64,000 nt of DNA from Sphingomonas faeni. GTDB taxonomy: Bacteria; Pseudomonadota; Alphaproteobacteria; Sphingomonadales; Sphingomonadaceae. The translations under genes were made by a program, and so were the position numbers. Under the pieces are notes generated by a model. It saw only the letters and a program-made list of their open reading frames with translations, made no database searches and had not been told where the DNA came from. This document shows positions 36,527 to 44,948 of this stretch, piece by piece. Position 1 is the stretch's first letter; each line of letters begins with the position of its first letter. Where the stretch lies: the NCBI RefSeq assembly GCF_003053745.1, contig NZ_QAYE01000001.1, positions 310,001-374,000 of the forward strand, given 5' to 3'.

Positions 36527-37180
36527 TCAGAAGCCGGCGTTGATGCCGAACAAGACCTTCGATGTCGTCAGACCATTTCCATAGTCGATCTTGTTATATT
36601 CGGCCCGCAAGAACAGTCCGGAATACACGGCGGTCTCGATGCCGCCGCCAAACAGGAAGCCATTCTCGGTACCTTTGGCTTTCACGTCGCTGGTCGTGAC
36701 GGCGCGAAAATCGGTCTTTTCGCGAACCCGGAGCAAACTATAGCCGACGCGGCCGTACAGCAGTATCTGTGGTTCGACGAGTAATCCTGCACGGCTCGAA
36801 ACATCGAGCGACCAGCGCGGTTTCAGCGTGTAGACGCCCAATGCACCGTCTGCCGACAGATTGGTATCGCTGCGTCCAATCGCAACTTCGGACCCTATGA
36901 CGAAGCTTTGGCCCACTTGGTTATCGTATCCCAAATGCAGGCTATACCCAATGCCGTCTTTCCTGCGATCGATGACAGAGGATAGGAGTGGCAGGTCATA
37001 GTGAACCGTTGTTCGTCTCCAGTCGGTATCAGCACCGATCTTGAAGCCGCTGAATGTCGGCTCAGCAGGCGTGTCCTGGGACTCCATCTGTGTTGGTTCC
37101 GGTGCGTGCTGCTGGACTTGCGCCGTGGCAGGCAGGGGCATCGCCGCGAATATACTCGTGACCAGGTATGTGATCTTCAT
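36527..37180 (-). CDS. Outer-membrane beta-barrel protein
   Basis: A 217-residue exported protein. It has a signal peptide (MKITYLVTSIFAAMPLPATA), a short variable stretch, then an alternating pattern of about eight beta strands ending in VLFGINAGF, whose terminal Phe is a barrel assembly signal. It resembles small OmpA-barrel/Omp25-type porins (FLFGGGIETAVY, LFLRAEYNKIDYGNG). The function is not predictable. It sits between the two-component genes and the metal-efflux operon but faces the efflux operon's direction; 233 bases separate it from czcA. Confidence 0.8.
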   Translation of the reverse strand: MKITYLVTSIFAAMPLPATAQVQQHAPEPTQMESQDTPAEPTFSGFKIGADTDWRRTTVHYDLPLLSSVIDRRKDGIGYSLHLGYDNQVGQSFVIGSEVAIGRSDTNLSADGALGVYTLKPRWSLDVSSRAGLLVEPQILLYGRVGYSLLRVREKTDFRAVTTSDVKAKGTENGFLFGGGIETAVYSGLFLRAEYNKIDYGNGLTTSKVLFGINAGF

Positions 37181-37413
37181 CGAACGCCTTCCATTTGGTC
37201 TGGATCAGACCGTACGAAGACTTTGTCCGCCGAGAATTGCGCAGGCATTGTGCGTTGGCCAGGCGCGCGAGGGCGGACGGTACTTTACACGCTGGAACGC
37301 GGCAGTGACGTCGTGCCAGTGTCGGGAACAGGCGCAGTTCGGCGTCTACCGCGATCTCGTCGTCGCCGAGCCCGACCTCATCCCGCAACTCGGCGACTAG
37401 ATTGCGAGCAGAG

Positions 37414-40400
37414 CTATCCCGATGATGTCTGCGTTCGCACCGTCGGAGCATCCGAACCTTCTAGTCTCGCCGTCCAGCCGCCGAAGCGGGCATAGAGCGT
37501 CGGCAGGACGAACAGCGTCAGCAGCGTGGCCGAGATCAGGCCGCCGATCACTACGGTCGCGAGCGGTTTCTGCACTTCGGCGCCGGCGCCGTGCCCAAGT
37601 GCCATCGGTACGAAGCCGAGGCTGGCGACCAGTGCCGTGATCGCGACCGGTCGCAGTCGCGCCAACGCGCCGTCGTGCGCGGCGCGTGCCCTGTCCATGC
37701 CGCGAGCCATCAGGTCGTGGATCGACGAGACCATCACCAGCCCGTTGAGCACGGCGATCCCCGACAGCGCGATGAAGCCGACCGCGGCCGAAACCGAGAA
37801 CGGCATCCCTTGAACCACGAGCGCGAGGACGCCGCCGACGAGCGCGAGCGGCACGCCGGTGAACACGATCGCTGCATCGCGGACCGAGCCGAGCGCGCCG
37901 TAGAGCAGCAGCATGATGACCGCGAAGCAGACCGGCACGACGAGCATCAGGCGGTCGCGCGCGGAGGCGAGGTTCTCGAACTGCCCGCCCCATTCGACAT
38001 AGGTTCCGGGCGGCATCGTCACCTGCGTATCGATCGCCGCACGCGCGTCGGCGACCACGCCCGCGACGTCGCGGTCGCGGACGTTGGCCTGGACGACCAC
38101 GCGGCGCTTGCCGTTCTCGCGGCTGATCTGGTTGGGTCCATCGACGACCGCGATGTCGGCGACGGTCGACAGCGGCACGAACCCGCCGGCCGAGGTCGGG
38201 ACGGGGATTTGCGCCACCTGGGTAAGGTCCGATCGCGACGCTTCGGACAGGCGGATGACGACGGGAAAGCGGCGGTCGCCTTCGAAGATCATGCCCGCTT
38301 CGCGTCCACCGATCGCGGCGGCCACGGTGTCCTGCACGTCGCCCGCGGTGACGCCGATCCGCGACATCGCCATGCGGTTCGGGCGGATGTCGAGCATCGG
38401 CAGGCCCTCGGTCTGTTCGACGCGGACGTCCACCGCGCCGTGGGTCTTGCGCAAAACCGCGGCGATGCGATCGGCGACGGCGTTCATGCCGCCGAAGTCG
38501 TCGCCGAACACCTTGACCGCAATGTCGCCGCGCACGCCGGCGATCAGTTCGTTGAAGCGCATCTGGATCGGCTGCGTGATCTCGTACGCGTTGCCCGGCA
38601 GCGTCGAGAGTTGCTGCTCCATCCGCGCGACCAGCGCTTCCTTGGCGAGGCTCGGGTCGGGCCATTCGGCTTTCGGCTTCAGGATGACGAAGGTGTCGGT
38701 GGCGTTGGGCGGCATCGGGTCGCTCGCGATCTCGGACGTGCCGGTGCGCGAGAAGGCGAAACGGACCTCGGGTTGGCGCGCGAGTAGCTTCTCGACCTGG
38801 AACTGCATCGCCTGGCTCTGGTCGACCGAGGTGCCGGGGATGCGGACTGCCTGGATGAGGATGTTGCCCTCGTCGAGTTGCGGCAGGAACTCCTGCCCGA
38901 GCGTGGTGAAGGCGACGCCCGCCAGCGCCAGCGCGCCGATGGCGATGCCCAGCGTGATGCTCGGGCGGCGCATCGCCTTGCCGAGGCCCGGTTCGTAGCG
39001 CCGACGCAGCCAGCCGATGATCCGGCTTTCCGTCTCGTCGACGCGCTGGCTGAGCGCGATCGCGATCGCCGCGGGGACGAATGTCATCGACAGGACGAAC
39101 GCGAAGACCAGCGCGATGATGACGGTCAGCGCCATCGGCTCGAACATCTTGCCCTCGATGCCGGTGAAGCTGAGCAACGGCGCGTAGACGAGGATGATGA
39201 TCGCCTGGCCGTAGACCGATGGCCGGATCATTTCGCGCGCCGATGCGGCGACCAGATCCAGCCTGTCCCGGAGCGACAGCGGCGCGCTCCTGTCATGCTG
39301 TGCCTCGCCCAAACGACGCAGGGCATTCTCGACGATGATCACGGCGCCGTCGACGATCAGCCCGAAATCGAGCGCGCCGAGGCTCATCAGGTTCGCCGAC
39401 ACCCCGGCCTTTAGCATACCGATGCTCGTGAGCAGCATCGTGACCGGGATCACCAGCGCGGCGATCAGCGCGGCGCGGAAATTGCCGAGCAGCACGAACA
39501 GCACGACGATGACCAGCACCGCGCCCTCGGCGAGGTTGCGGGCGACGGTCGCGATCGTCGAATTGACGAGGTCGGTGCGGTTCAGCACCGGCTTCACCAC
39601 GACGTCGACGGGCAGGGCCCGGCCGATCTCTTGTAGCCGCGTGCCGACACCGGTCGAGACGGTGCGGCTGTTCTCGCCGATCCGCATGACCGCGGTGCCG
39701 ACGACGACCTCGTGGCCGTTCTCCGACGCCGAGCCCATCCGCAATGCCTGGCCGGTGCGGACGGTGGCGATCTGGCTGAGCAGGATCGGCACGCTCTCGC
39801 GCGTCGCGACGACGGTGCGTGCGAGCTCGTCTGCGTTGCGGATCCGGCCGTCGGCACGGACCGCGAGACCCTCGCCGTTGCGGTCGATGATCCCCGCGCC
39901 TGCGCTGGTGTTGTTGCGTTCGAGCGCGGTGGCGAGATCCTGGAGCGTGATCTTCATCGCTGCCATCCGCTGGATATCGGGGACGACGAGATACTGCTTG
40001 GTATAGCCGCCGAGGCTGTCGACGCCGGCGAGCCCCGCGGTGCTTTTCAGCTGCGGGGTGACGATCCAGTCCTGCACCGTGCGCAGATACGTCGCCTTGT
40101 CGGGTTCGCTGACGAGGTGGTCGCCTTCGGGCGTGATGTAGCTGCCGTCCTTTTGCAGGCCGGGCTCGCCGTTGCGGTGGCGGACCTGGTCGAGTTCGCG
40201 GTATTCGACCGTCCACATGAAGATGTCGCCGAGCCCGGTAGCGATCGGTCCCATCTCGGGCACCACGTCGTCCGGCAGGTCCTCCTCGGCGGTGCGCAGC
40301 CGCTCCGCCACTTGCGAGCGCGCGAAGTAGATGTCGGTCTTCTCGTCGAACACCGCAGTGACCTGCGCGAAGCCGTTGCGGCTGAGCGACCGCGTGTAGT

Positions 40401-40638
40401 CGAGCCCGGGGATGCCGGCGAGCGCGGTCTCGACGGTGAAGGCGACCTGCTTCTCGATCTGGTCGGGCGAGAGCGCGGGCGCGCGGACGTTGATCTGGAC
40501 CTGATTGTTGGTGATGTCGGGGACGGCGTCGATCGGCAGCCGCTGGATGGCGAACACGCCGGCAAGCGCCGCGGCGAGCGTCAGCAGCAGGACGAGCCAG
40601 CGCTTCTCGACGGCGAGCGTTACGATACGAGACAGCAT
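37414..40638 (-). CDS. czcA: CzcA-type heavy-metal RND efflux pump
   Basis: A 1074-residue inner-membrane RND pump driving metal ions out through the envelope. The proton/metal-relay motif on helix 4 is DFGLIVDGAVIIVEN (about 424-438), the pattern of the Zn/Co/Cd (HME1, CzcA) group; Cu/Ag pumps of the CusA group have a different sequence there. The N-terminus carries DAVPDITNNQVQI, typical of HME-RND pumps. It is the last gene of a czcC-czcB-czcA operon, 3 bases after czcB. Confidence 0.94.
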   Translation of the reverse strand: MLSRIVTLAVEKRWLVLLLTLAAALAGVFAIQRLPIDAVPDITNNQVQINVRAPALSPDQIEKQVAFTVETALAGIPGLDYTRSLSRNGFAQVTAVFDEKTDIYFARSQVAERLRTAEEDLPDDVVPEMGPIATGLGDIFMWTVEYRELDQVRHRNGEPGLQKDGSYITPEGDHLVSEPDKATYLRTVQDWIVTPQLKSTAGLAGVDSLGGYTKQYLVVPDIQRMAAMKITLQDLATALERNNTSAGAGIIDRNGEGLAVRADGRIRNADELARTVVATRESVPILLSQIATVRTGQALRMGSASENGHEVVVGTAVMRIGENSRTVSTGVGTRLQEIGRALPVDVVVKPVLNRTDLVNSTIATVARNLAEGAVLVIVVLFVLLGNFRAALIAALVIPVTMLLTSIGMLKAGVSANLMSLGALDFGLIVDGAVIIVENALRRLGEAQHDRSAPLSLRDRLDLVAASAREMIRPSVYGQAIIILVYAPLLSFTGIEGKMFEPMALTVIIALVFAFVLSMTFVPAAIAIALSQRVDETESRIIGWLRRRYEPGLGKAMRRPSITLGIAIGALALAGVAFTTLGQEFLPQLDEGNILIQAVRIPGTSVDQSQAMQFQVEKLLARQPEVRFAFSRTGTSEIASDPMPPNATDTFVILKPKAEWPDPSLAKEALVARMEQQLSTLPGNAYEITQPIQMRFNELIAGVRGDIAVKVFGDDFGGMNAVADRIAAVLRKTHGAVDVRVEQTEGLPMLDIRPNRMAMSRIGVTAGDVQDTVAAAIGGREAGMIFEGDRRFPVVIRLSEASRSDLTQVAQIPVPTSAGGFVPLSTVADIAVVDGPNQISRENGKRRVVVQANVRDRDVAGVVADARAAIDTQVTMPPGTYVEWGGQFENLASARDRLMLVVPVCFAVIMLLLYGALGSVRDAAIVFTGVPLALVGGVLALVVQGMPFSVSAAVGFIALSGIAVLNGLVMVSSIHDLMARGMDRARAAHDGALARLRPVAITALVASLGFVPMALGHGAGAEVQKPLATVVIGGLISATLLTLFVLPTLYARFGGWTARLEGSDAPTVRTQTSSG

Positions 40639-40641
40639 GGC

Positions 40642-41796
40642 CTAGTCCTCGTCCTTCGCCGCGCCCTTGCCGAGTTCGGCCTTGAGCGTGAATGAGTTGG
40701 TCGAGGCGATGCGCTCCTCGCCGGTGAGGCCGGCGGTCACGGTGACCGCGCCGCCGTTGGTGCGGCCGAGCGTCACCGGCGTCGCACGGAACCCGCTCGC
40801 AGTACGGACGAAGACGTGCGGCCGATCACCGATCATCTGCACGGCGGCGGAGGGCACGGCGATGCTGCGGTCGCCGCTGGCGGGGAGAAGCACCGATACG
40901 CCGACATTCTCGCCGACGCGCCACAGGCCGCCCGCATTGTCGATCGTCGCGATCACGGGGACGAGCCGCGTGGTCTCGTCGAGGATCGGCGAGACGAAGG
41001 TCACGCGGCCTTCCTGGCGACGACCGGCGGACGTCACTTCCACGCGCGCGCCGGGCTTGACGCGGCCGGCATCCGCGGGAACGAGCGACATCGTCACCGA
41101 CACCTTGGCGAGGTTGGCGACGCGGAAGATTTCGGCGTCAGCCGCGACCTGTTGCCCGAGCGTGGCCGACCGGGCGATCACCTGACCGGCGATCGGCGCG
41201 CGCACCGCGATGCGGTTGAGCGCACCGCCTCCGCCCCCCGTGGCCGACAGCTGCTGCCTTGAGAGTCGGAGCGCGATGCCGGCCTCCGTCGCGGCTGTGC
41301 GCGCTGCGACGAGATCCTGCTCGGGCGACACGCGTTCGGCGAACAGTCGCTGTTCGCGGCGGAGGTTCGACTGGGCGAGCGCCGAACGCGCACCGGCGGC
41401 CTCGACCTCGGCGTTGAGCGAGGCTGCCTCGCGGCTCTCGATGATCGCCAGCGTCTCGCCGCGGCCGATCGACTGGCCGAGGTTGCGGGTGAGCGAGACC
41501 AGCCGGCCGCCGATGGGCGCGGCCACGACCTGGACGCCCTGCGGATCGCCCTCGATCGTCGCGGGCAGTTCGATTGCGCCGGCGACGCCGCCGACGGTCG
41601 GGCGCGTGACCTCGATACCGGCGTCGGCGATCTGCTGTGCCGACAGCGTCGCGACCGCGGGATCGCCGGAAGCCTTCTCGCCATCCTCGCCTGCCACCGC
41701 ATTGGCAGAGGGCGCCGGGTCGGGGGAGGGGCCACAGCTTGCGAATGCCAAGGCGGCAGCGGCAGGCGCGATCGCGCGCAGGATCGTGCGGTTCAT
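40642..41796 (-). CDS. czcB: CzcB-type periplasmic adaptor (membrane fusion protein)
   Basis: A 384-residue adaptor linking the RND pump to the outer-membrane channel. It has a lipoprotein signal (LAFASC), the lipoyl/barrel-sandwich halves around GGRLVSLTRNLGQSIGRGE and IAVRAPIAGQVIARSATLGQ, a coiled-coil hairpin of about 80 residues between them, and a beta-barrel domain. It lacks a His-rich N-terminal metal chaperone segment. The ATG overlaps the czcC stop (ATGA). Confidence 0.92.
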   Translation of the reverse strand: MNRTILRAIAPAAAALAFASCGPSPDPAPSANAVAGEDGEKASGDPAVATLSAQQIADAGIEVTRPTVGGVAGAIELPATIEGDPQGVQVVAAPIGGRLVSLTRNLGQSIGRGETLAIIESREAASLNAEVEAAGARSALAQSNLRREQRLFAERVSPEQDLVAARTAATEAGIALRLSRQQLSATGGGGGALNRIAVRAPIAGQVIARSATLGQQVAADAEIFRVANLAKVSVTMSLVPADAGRVKPGARVEVTSAGRRQEGRVTFVSPILDETTRLVPVIATIDNAGGLWRVGENVGVSVLLPASGDRSIAVPSAAVQMIGDRPHVFVRTASGFRATPVTLGRTNGGAVTVTAGLTGEERIASTNSFTLKAELGKGAAKDED

Positions 41797-43055
41797 CGGT
41801 CGGTGTCCTTGGCAATCGGCGCTTCGGCCGTCAGCCGTTCGAGGCGCGCACGTGCGTCGTGATAGGCGGCAAGCGCGTCGATCGCGGCCGTCCGTGTGTC
41901 GAGAAGCGTCCGCTCCGCGTCGAGTAGGTCGAGCTGCCCGAACTTGCCTTCGCGGTAGCCGATGCGCGCGATCCGCGCCGCCTCCACGGCCGCGGAGAGC
42001 GCAGGCCCGGTCGCGTTGCGCGCCGTGGTCGCGGCATTTGCCGCCTCGGCTTGCGTGGTCGCGATGTCCTGATCGGCATCTAGCAACGCCACGCGGCGCA
42101 GCGCATCCGACTGGTCGCGCTGCGCATCGGCGACGGCAACCGCCGATCGGCCGCCGTTGAAGACGGTCAGCGGGATCGAGACGCCAAAAACGGCGGCGGT
42201 GTCGTTGGTCTGCTCAAGCCGTCGTGCGCTGGCGCTGAGCGTCAAGTCGGGCACGCGCTGGCTTCGCGCAAGCCGCACCTGCGCGGTCGCGGTGTCGAGA
42301 TCCGCGCGGGCCGCCGCGGCGATAAGTGTGCCCGTTGAACGGGATGGCTGAAGGGGGCCGAGCGCGTCCACCTGCTGGAACCAGGAGTCGTCGAGCGCGC
42401 CGACCGGCATTCCAATAAGCCGGGCGAGGTTCGTCCCGGCGACGGCGGCTGAACGGTCCGCACGTTCCAAAGCGCCCTCGGCGGCAAGGCGCGCAACGTC
42501 TGCGCGCTGTTCCTCCAGCGGTGAGGCGCGCCCCGTCTGCACCCGCACCTTGGCGGCGCGAAGCACTTCGGCGGCAATCCCGACCTGATCGCGCGCGACC
42601 GCTACACGACGTTGCGCGGCTACCCCGACGACGTATGCCTGCGTGACCCGCAGTCGGAGGTCGGCGCGCGCGATCGCTGCTGCGATACCTGCGCGGCCGA
42701 TCTGCGCGTCGGCGAGTGCCATCCGGGCCTGCCGCTTGCCGCCGCGTTCCAGGGGCAGCGCCAACCCCAGCGTCGTTTCGGACGAGCGCAGGCCCCGATA
42801 GATCCCGGACCCTGTGACGTTCTCGGTCTCGGCCACGATCGACGGGTTCGGCCGAAGCGCCGCGACCCGGCGCTGCGCTTCGGCGGCTCGAACGCCGGCG
42901 GACGCGGCGTCCTGGAAAGGCGATATCGCGCCGGCGCGGCCAAGCGCGTCGGCGAGCGTAAGGACTGGTTCCGCCAAAACCGGCGGACGGGTCTGGGCCT
43001 GCAGCGACGATGCGCAGGCGCCTGCGGCCACGATAGCCGCGAAAATACGATGCAT
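41793..43055 (-). CDS. czcC: CzcC-type outer-membrane efflux channel
   Basis: A 420-residue TolC-fold protein forming the outer-membrane tunnel of the pump. A signal peptide (IFAAIVAAGACASSLQAQ) is followed by two repeats of long helices and strands typical of the outer membrane efflux protein family (LRPNPSIVAETENVTGSG; GLALPLERGGKRQAR; IGYREGKFGQLDLLDAER). The ATG at 43055 has AGGAG 7 bases upstream and is preferred over a frame open to 43091. It is the first of the three efflux genes. Confidence 0.92.
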   Translation of the reverse strand: MHRIFAAIVAAGACASSLQAQTRPPVLAEPVLTLADALGRAGAISPFQDAASAGVRAAEAQRRVAALRPNPSIVAETENVTGSGIYRGLRSSETTLGLALPLERGGKRQARMALADAQIGRAGIAAAIARADLRLRVTQAYVVGVAAQRRVAVARDQVGIAAEVLRAAKVRVQTGRASPLEEQRADVARLAAEGALERADRSAAVAGTNLARLIGMPVGALDDSWFQQVDALGPLQPSRSTGTLIAAAARADLDTATAQVRLARSQRVPDLTLSASARRLEQTNDTAAVFGVSIPLTVFNGGRSAVAVADAQRDQSDALRRVALLDADQDIATTQAEAANAATTARNATGPALSAAVEAARIARIGYREGKFGQLDLLDAERTLLDTRTAAIDALAAYHDARARLERLTAEAPIAKDTDR

Positions 43056-43110
43056 GGGAATGCTCCTGACGAAGTAGACGCAGGTGCGCACGGCGCACCC
43101 GATCGACGTG

Positions 43111-43443
43111 TCAGGCCCGGGGCGGTCTCAGCGCAGTATCGGCGTTCCGCCCGACCAGCGCCGCGCCGTCGAAGGACGCGAGCGTGGCGCCGGTTGGACC
43201 GGTTATGCCGTCCAATGCGTCGGAGTCCGGCGCGCTCATATGGTGCGCGTGGCAACTGCCGTGATGATGCGGATAGCCCTTGTCGGCATCGGCTGCGACC
43301 TGATCGCCATCGCTATCGACATGCAAAGCAGCTTCGTACTGGCTGGTCTCGATGCAACCACCAACCTCGGCCGCATGCGCCACGCCGACCCATGTGGTCA
43401 GCACGAGCATCAGACAGGCCAGGAAGGGCAGGAGCCTACGCAT
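43111..43443 (-). CDS. Small exported histidine-rich protein upstream of czcCBA
   Basis: A 110-residue protein with a signal peptide (MRRLLPFLACLMLVLTTWVGVAHA). The short mature part has a Cys (EVGGC) and the cluster HHHGSCHAHHMS, which could bind metal ions. The rest is flexible and acidic. It stands just before czcC in the same direction and is probably co-transcribed. Similar short His-rich proteins occur before HME efflux operons in sphingomonads, but no function is established. The ATG at 43443 begins the signal peptide. Confidence 0.75.
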   Translation of the reverse strand: MRRLLPFLACLMLVLTTWVGVAHAAEVGGCIETSQYEAALHVDSDGDQVAADADKGYPHHHGSCHAHHMSAPDSDALDGITGPTGATLASFDGAALVGRNADTALRPPRA

Positions 43444-43684
43444 CGCCGATCGAATAGCAGATGCTCGCGCCGCTGTAACGGGCATCGTGGTGAAGCGGTG
43501 GCGAAGCAGGCGTTACGCCTGGATACGAGATCCGTGGCATGGCGGGTATCGACGGGACCCATCTCGCCAAATTCCGATCGAAGCATCGACACTCGCGTGC
43601 ATTGGCTGCGTACGCCGAATTTCCCGTGAACGAGCCCCGGCGATGCGGTAGCGCGGCTGGGCCGCTCTATCGGGATACCGTGCC

Positions 43685-44437
43685 ATGATCATCTCCAGTG
43701 ACGAATTCGTCGACCTGCCCTCGGCCGATGGCGGCGTGATGCGGGTCCATGTGTTTCGCCCGGCGATCGAGGGGCGGTTTCCCGGGGTTTTGCTGTTCTC
43801 GGAAATCTATCAGGTGACCGCGCCGATCCGGCGACTGGCGGCGTACATCGCGGGGCACGGCTACTGTGTCGCGGTCCCCGAGGTGTATCACGAGTATGAA
43901 GCGCCAGGGACCGTGCTGGCGTACGATACCGCCGGTACGGATCGCGGCAACGCGCTGAAGATCGCCAAGCCGGTTGCGGCGTTCGATGCCGATGCGACCG
44001 CCGGGCTGAATTTTCTGGCAGGGCACGCGGCCTGTACGGGGCGGCTCGCGACGGTGGGCGTGTGCCTGGGCGGGCATCTGGCGTACCGTGCCGCGCTCGA
44101 TCCGCGCGTGCTGGCGGCGGCATGCTTTTATCCGACCGATATCCATGCGGGATCGCTCGGGCTCGGCAAGGATGACGACAGCCTCGCGCGGATGGCGGAC
44201 CTGAAGGCGGAGACGCTGTTCGTCTTCGGTCGCGCCGATCCGCATGTGCCGTTTGCCGGCCGGGCTCTCATCCGCACGCGCCTGGAAGAGGTCGGTGCGC
44301 GCTATGAATGGCATGAGGTCAACGCCGCGCACGCGTTCCTGCGCGACGAGGGACCACGGTACGACGCGGCGCTGTTCGCGCAGGCGACCGGGTGGATGTT
44401 CGCATTGTTCCAGCGGGTTCTGTCTGCCTCCGACTGA
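43685..44437 (+). CDS. Dienelactone hydrolase family protein
   Basis: A 250-residue alpha/beta-hydrolase of the dienelactone hydrolase family, soluble, with no signal peptide. The catalytic triad is visible: Cys127 in VGVCLGGH (Cys as in true dienelactone hydrolases), Asp185 in GRADPHVP and His216 in AAHAFLRDEG; Glu40 (FSEIYQV) is the residue that activates the Cys in the family. Its physiological substrate is unknown; chlorocatechol pathways are not encoded nearby. It is divergent from the metal operon. Confidence 0.88.
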   Translation: MIISSDEFVDLPSADGGVMRVHVFRPAIEGRFPGVLLFSEIYQVTAPIRRLAAYIAGHGYCVAVPEVYHEYEAPGTVLAYDTAGTDRGNALKIAKPVAAFDADATAGLNFLAGHAACTGRLATVGVCLGGHLAYRAALDPRVLAAACFYPTDIHAGSLGLGKDDDSLARMADLKAETLFVFGRADPHVPFAGRALIRTRLEEVGARYEWHEVNAAHAFLRDEGPRYDAALFAQATGWMFALFQRVLSASD

Positions 44438-44948
44438 GGGTCCAGCGCCTTGTGTACCGGCAGCGATCGCGTGATCTCGCTATCGAACGACAACTATCTG
44501 ACGGGTGTGCCCTGATCTGACGGAGCCGTTCTCTACGACGTTTCGTCCGTAACCCGCCGACAGAAGCGATTTATGAATTCGCGACACGATGACGATGCGC
44601 GTTCGGCGGTCGTACCACGACGTAACCGGCTGAAAAGCCGCTGAAGACCATCCAAGGCCTCGAACCGGTAGAGCCGACCACGTAACATTGGCCTAACCGA
44701 ACCATCTTGACTCGTCGACCAATAGCGGTGAGATAGCGCTATCAACGGACCCGCATAGACGGGCGTGACGAGGAATGGGGATGGCTTTTAACGCTATTGA
44801 TGTCGCATGCCCGTCGGCCAGTTGGTCGAGCCGGTGGAGTACGTCGCGCAGTACCTAGCGCCCGGCGCCTGACTTTCTTCAAGCATTCATAACAACGAGA
44901 CGCTTCCTGCCGCCAGTCGGACAGCGAGGTTCCAAGAGGATCCTGAAC
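44438..44948. other. Control region (511 bases) upstream of the TonB receptor
   Basis: No gene is supported. The stretch holds a hairpin (CGGCTGAAAAGCCG near 44627-44640), the LacI-type palindrome at 44732-44743 and, further down, the AGAGGA ribosome site of the receptor. The length and less GC-rich composition fit a long regulated promoter or leader. Confidence 0.6.
44732..44743. promoter_or_regulatory. Putative LacI-family operator, site 1
   Basis: GATAGCGCTATC, a perfect 12-base palindrome with the central CG typical of LacI/GalR operators. It lies about 205 bases before the TonB receptor start. The same core TAGCGCTA occurs before the GH43 gene. Confidence 0.6.

Noticed and set aside
37041..37400. 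Plus-strand 119-codon frame between the barrel protein and czcA
   Set aside because: It overlaps the barrel gene's signal region, has no ribosome site and no family features; its last 50 residues look faintly protein-like but could not be placed.
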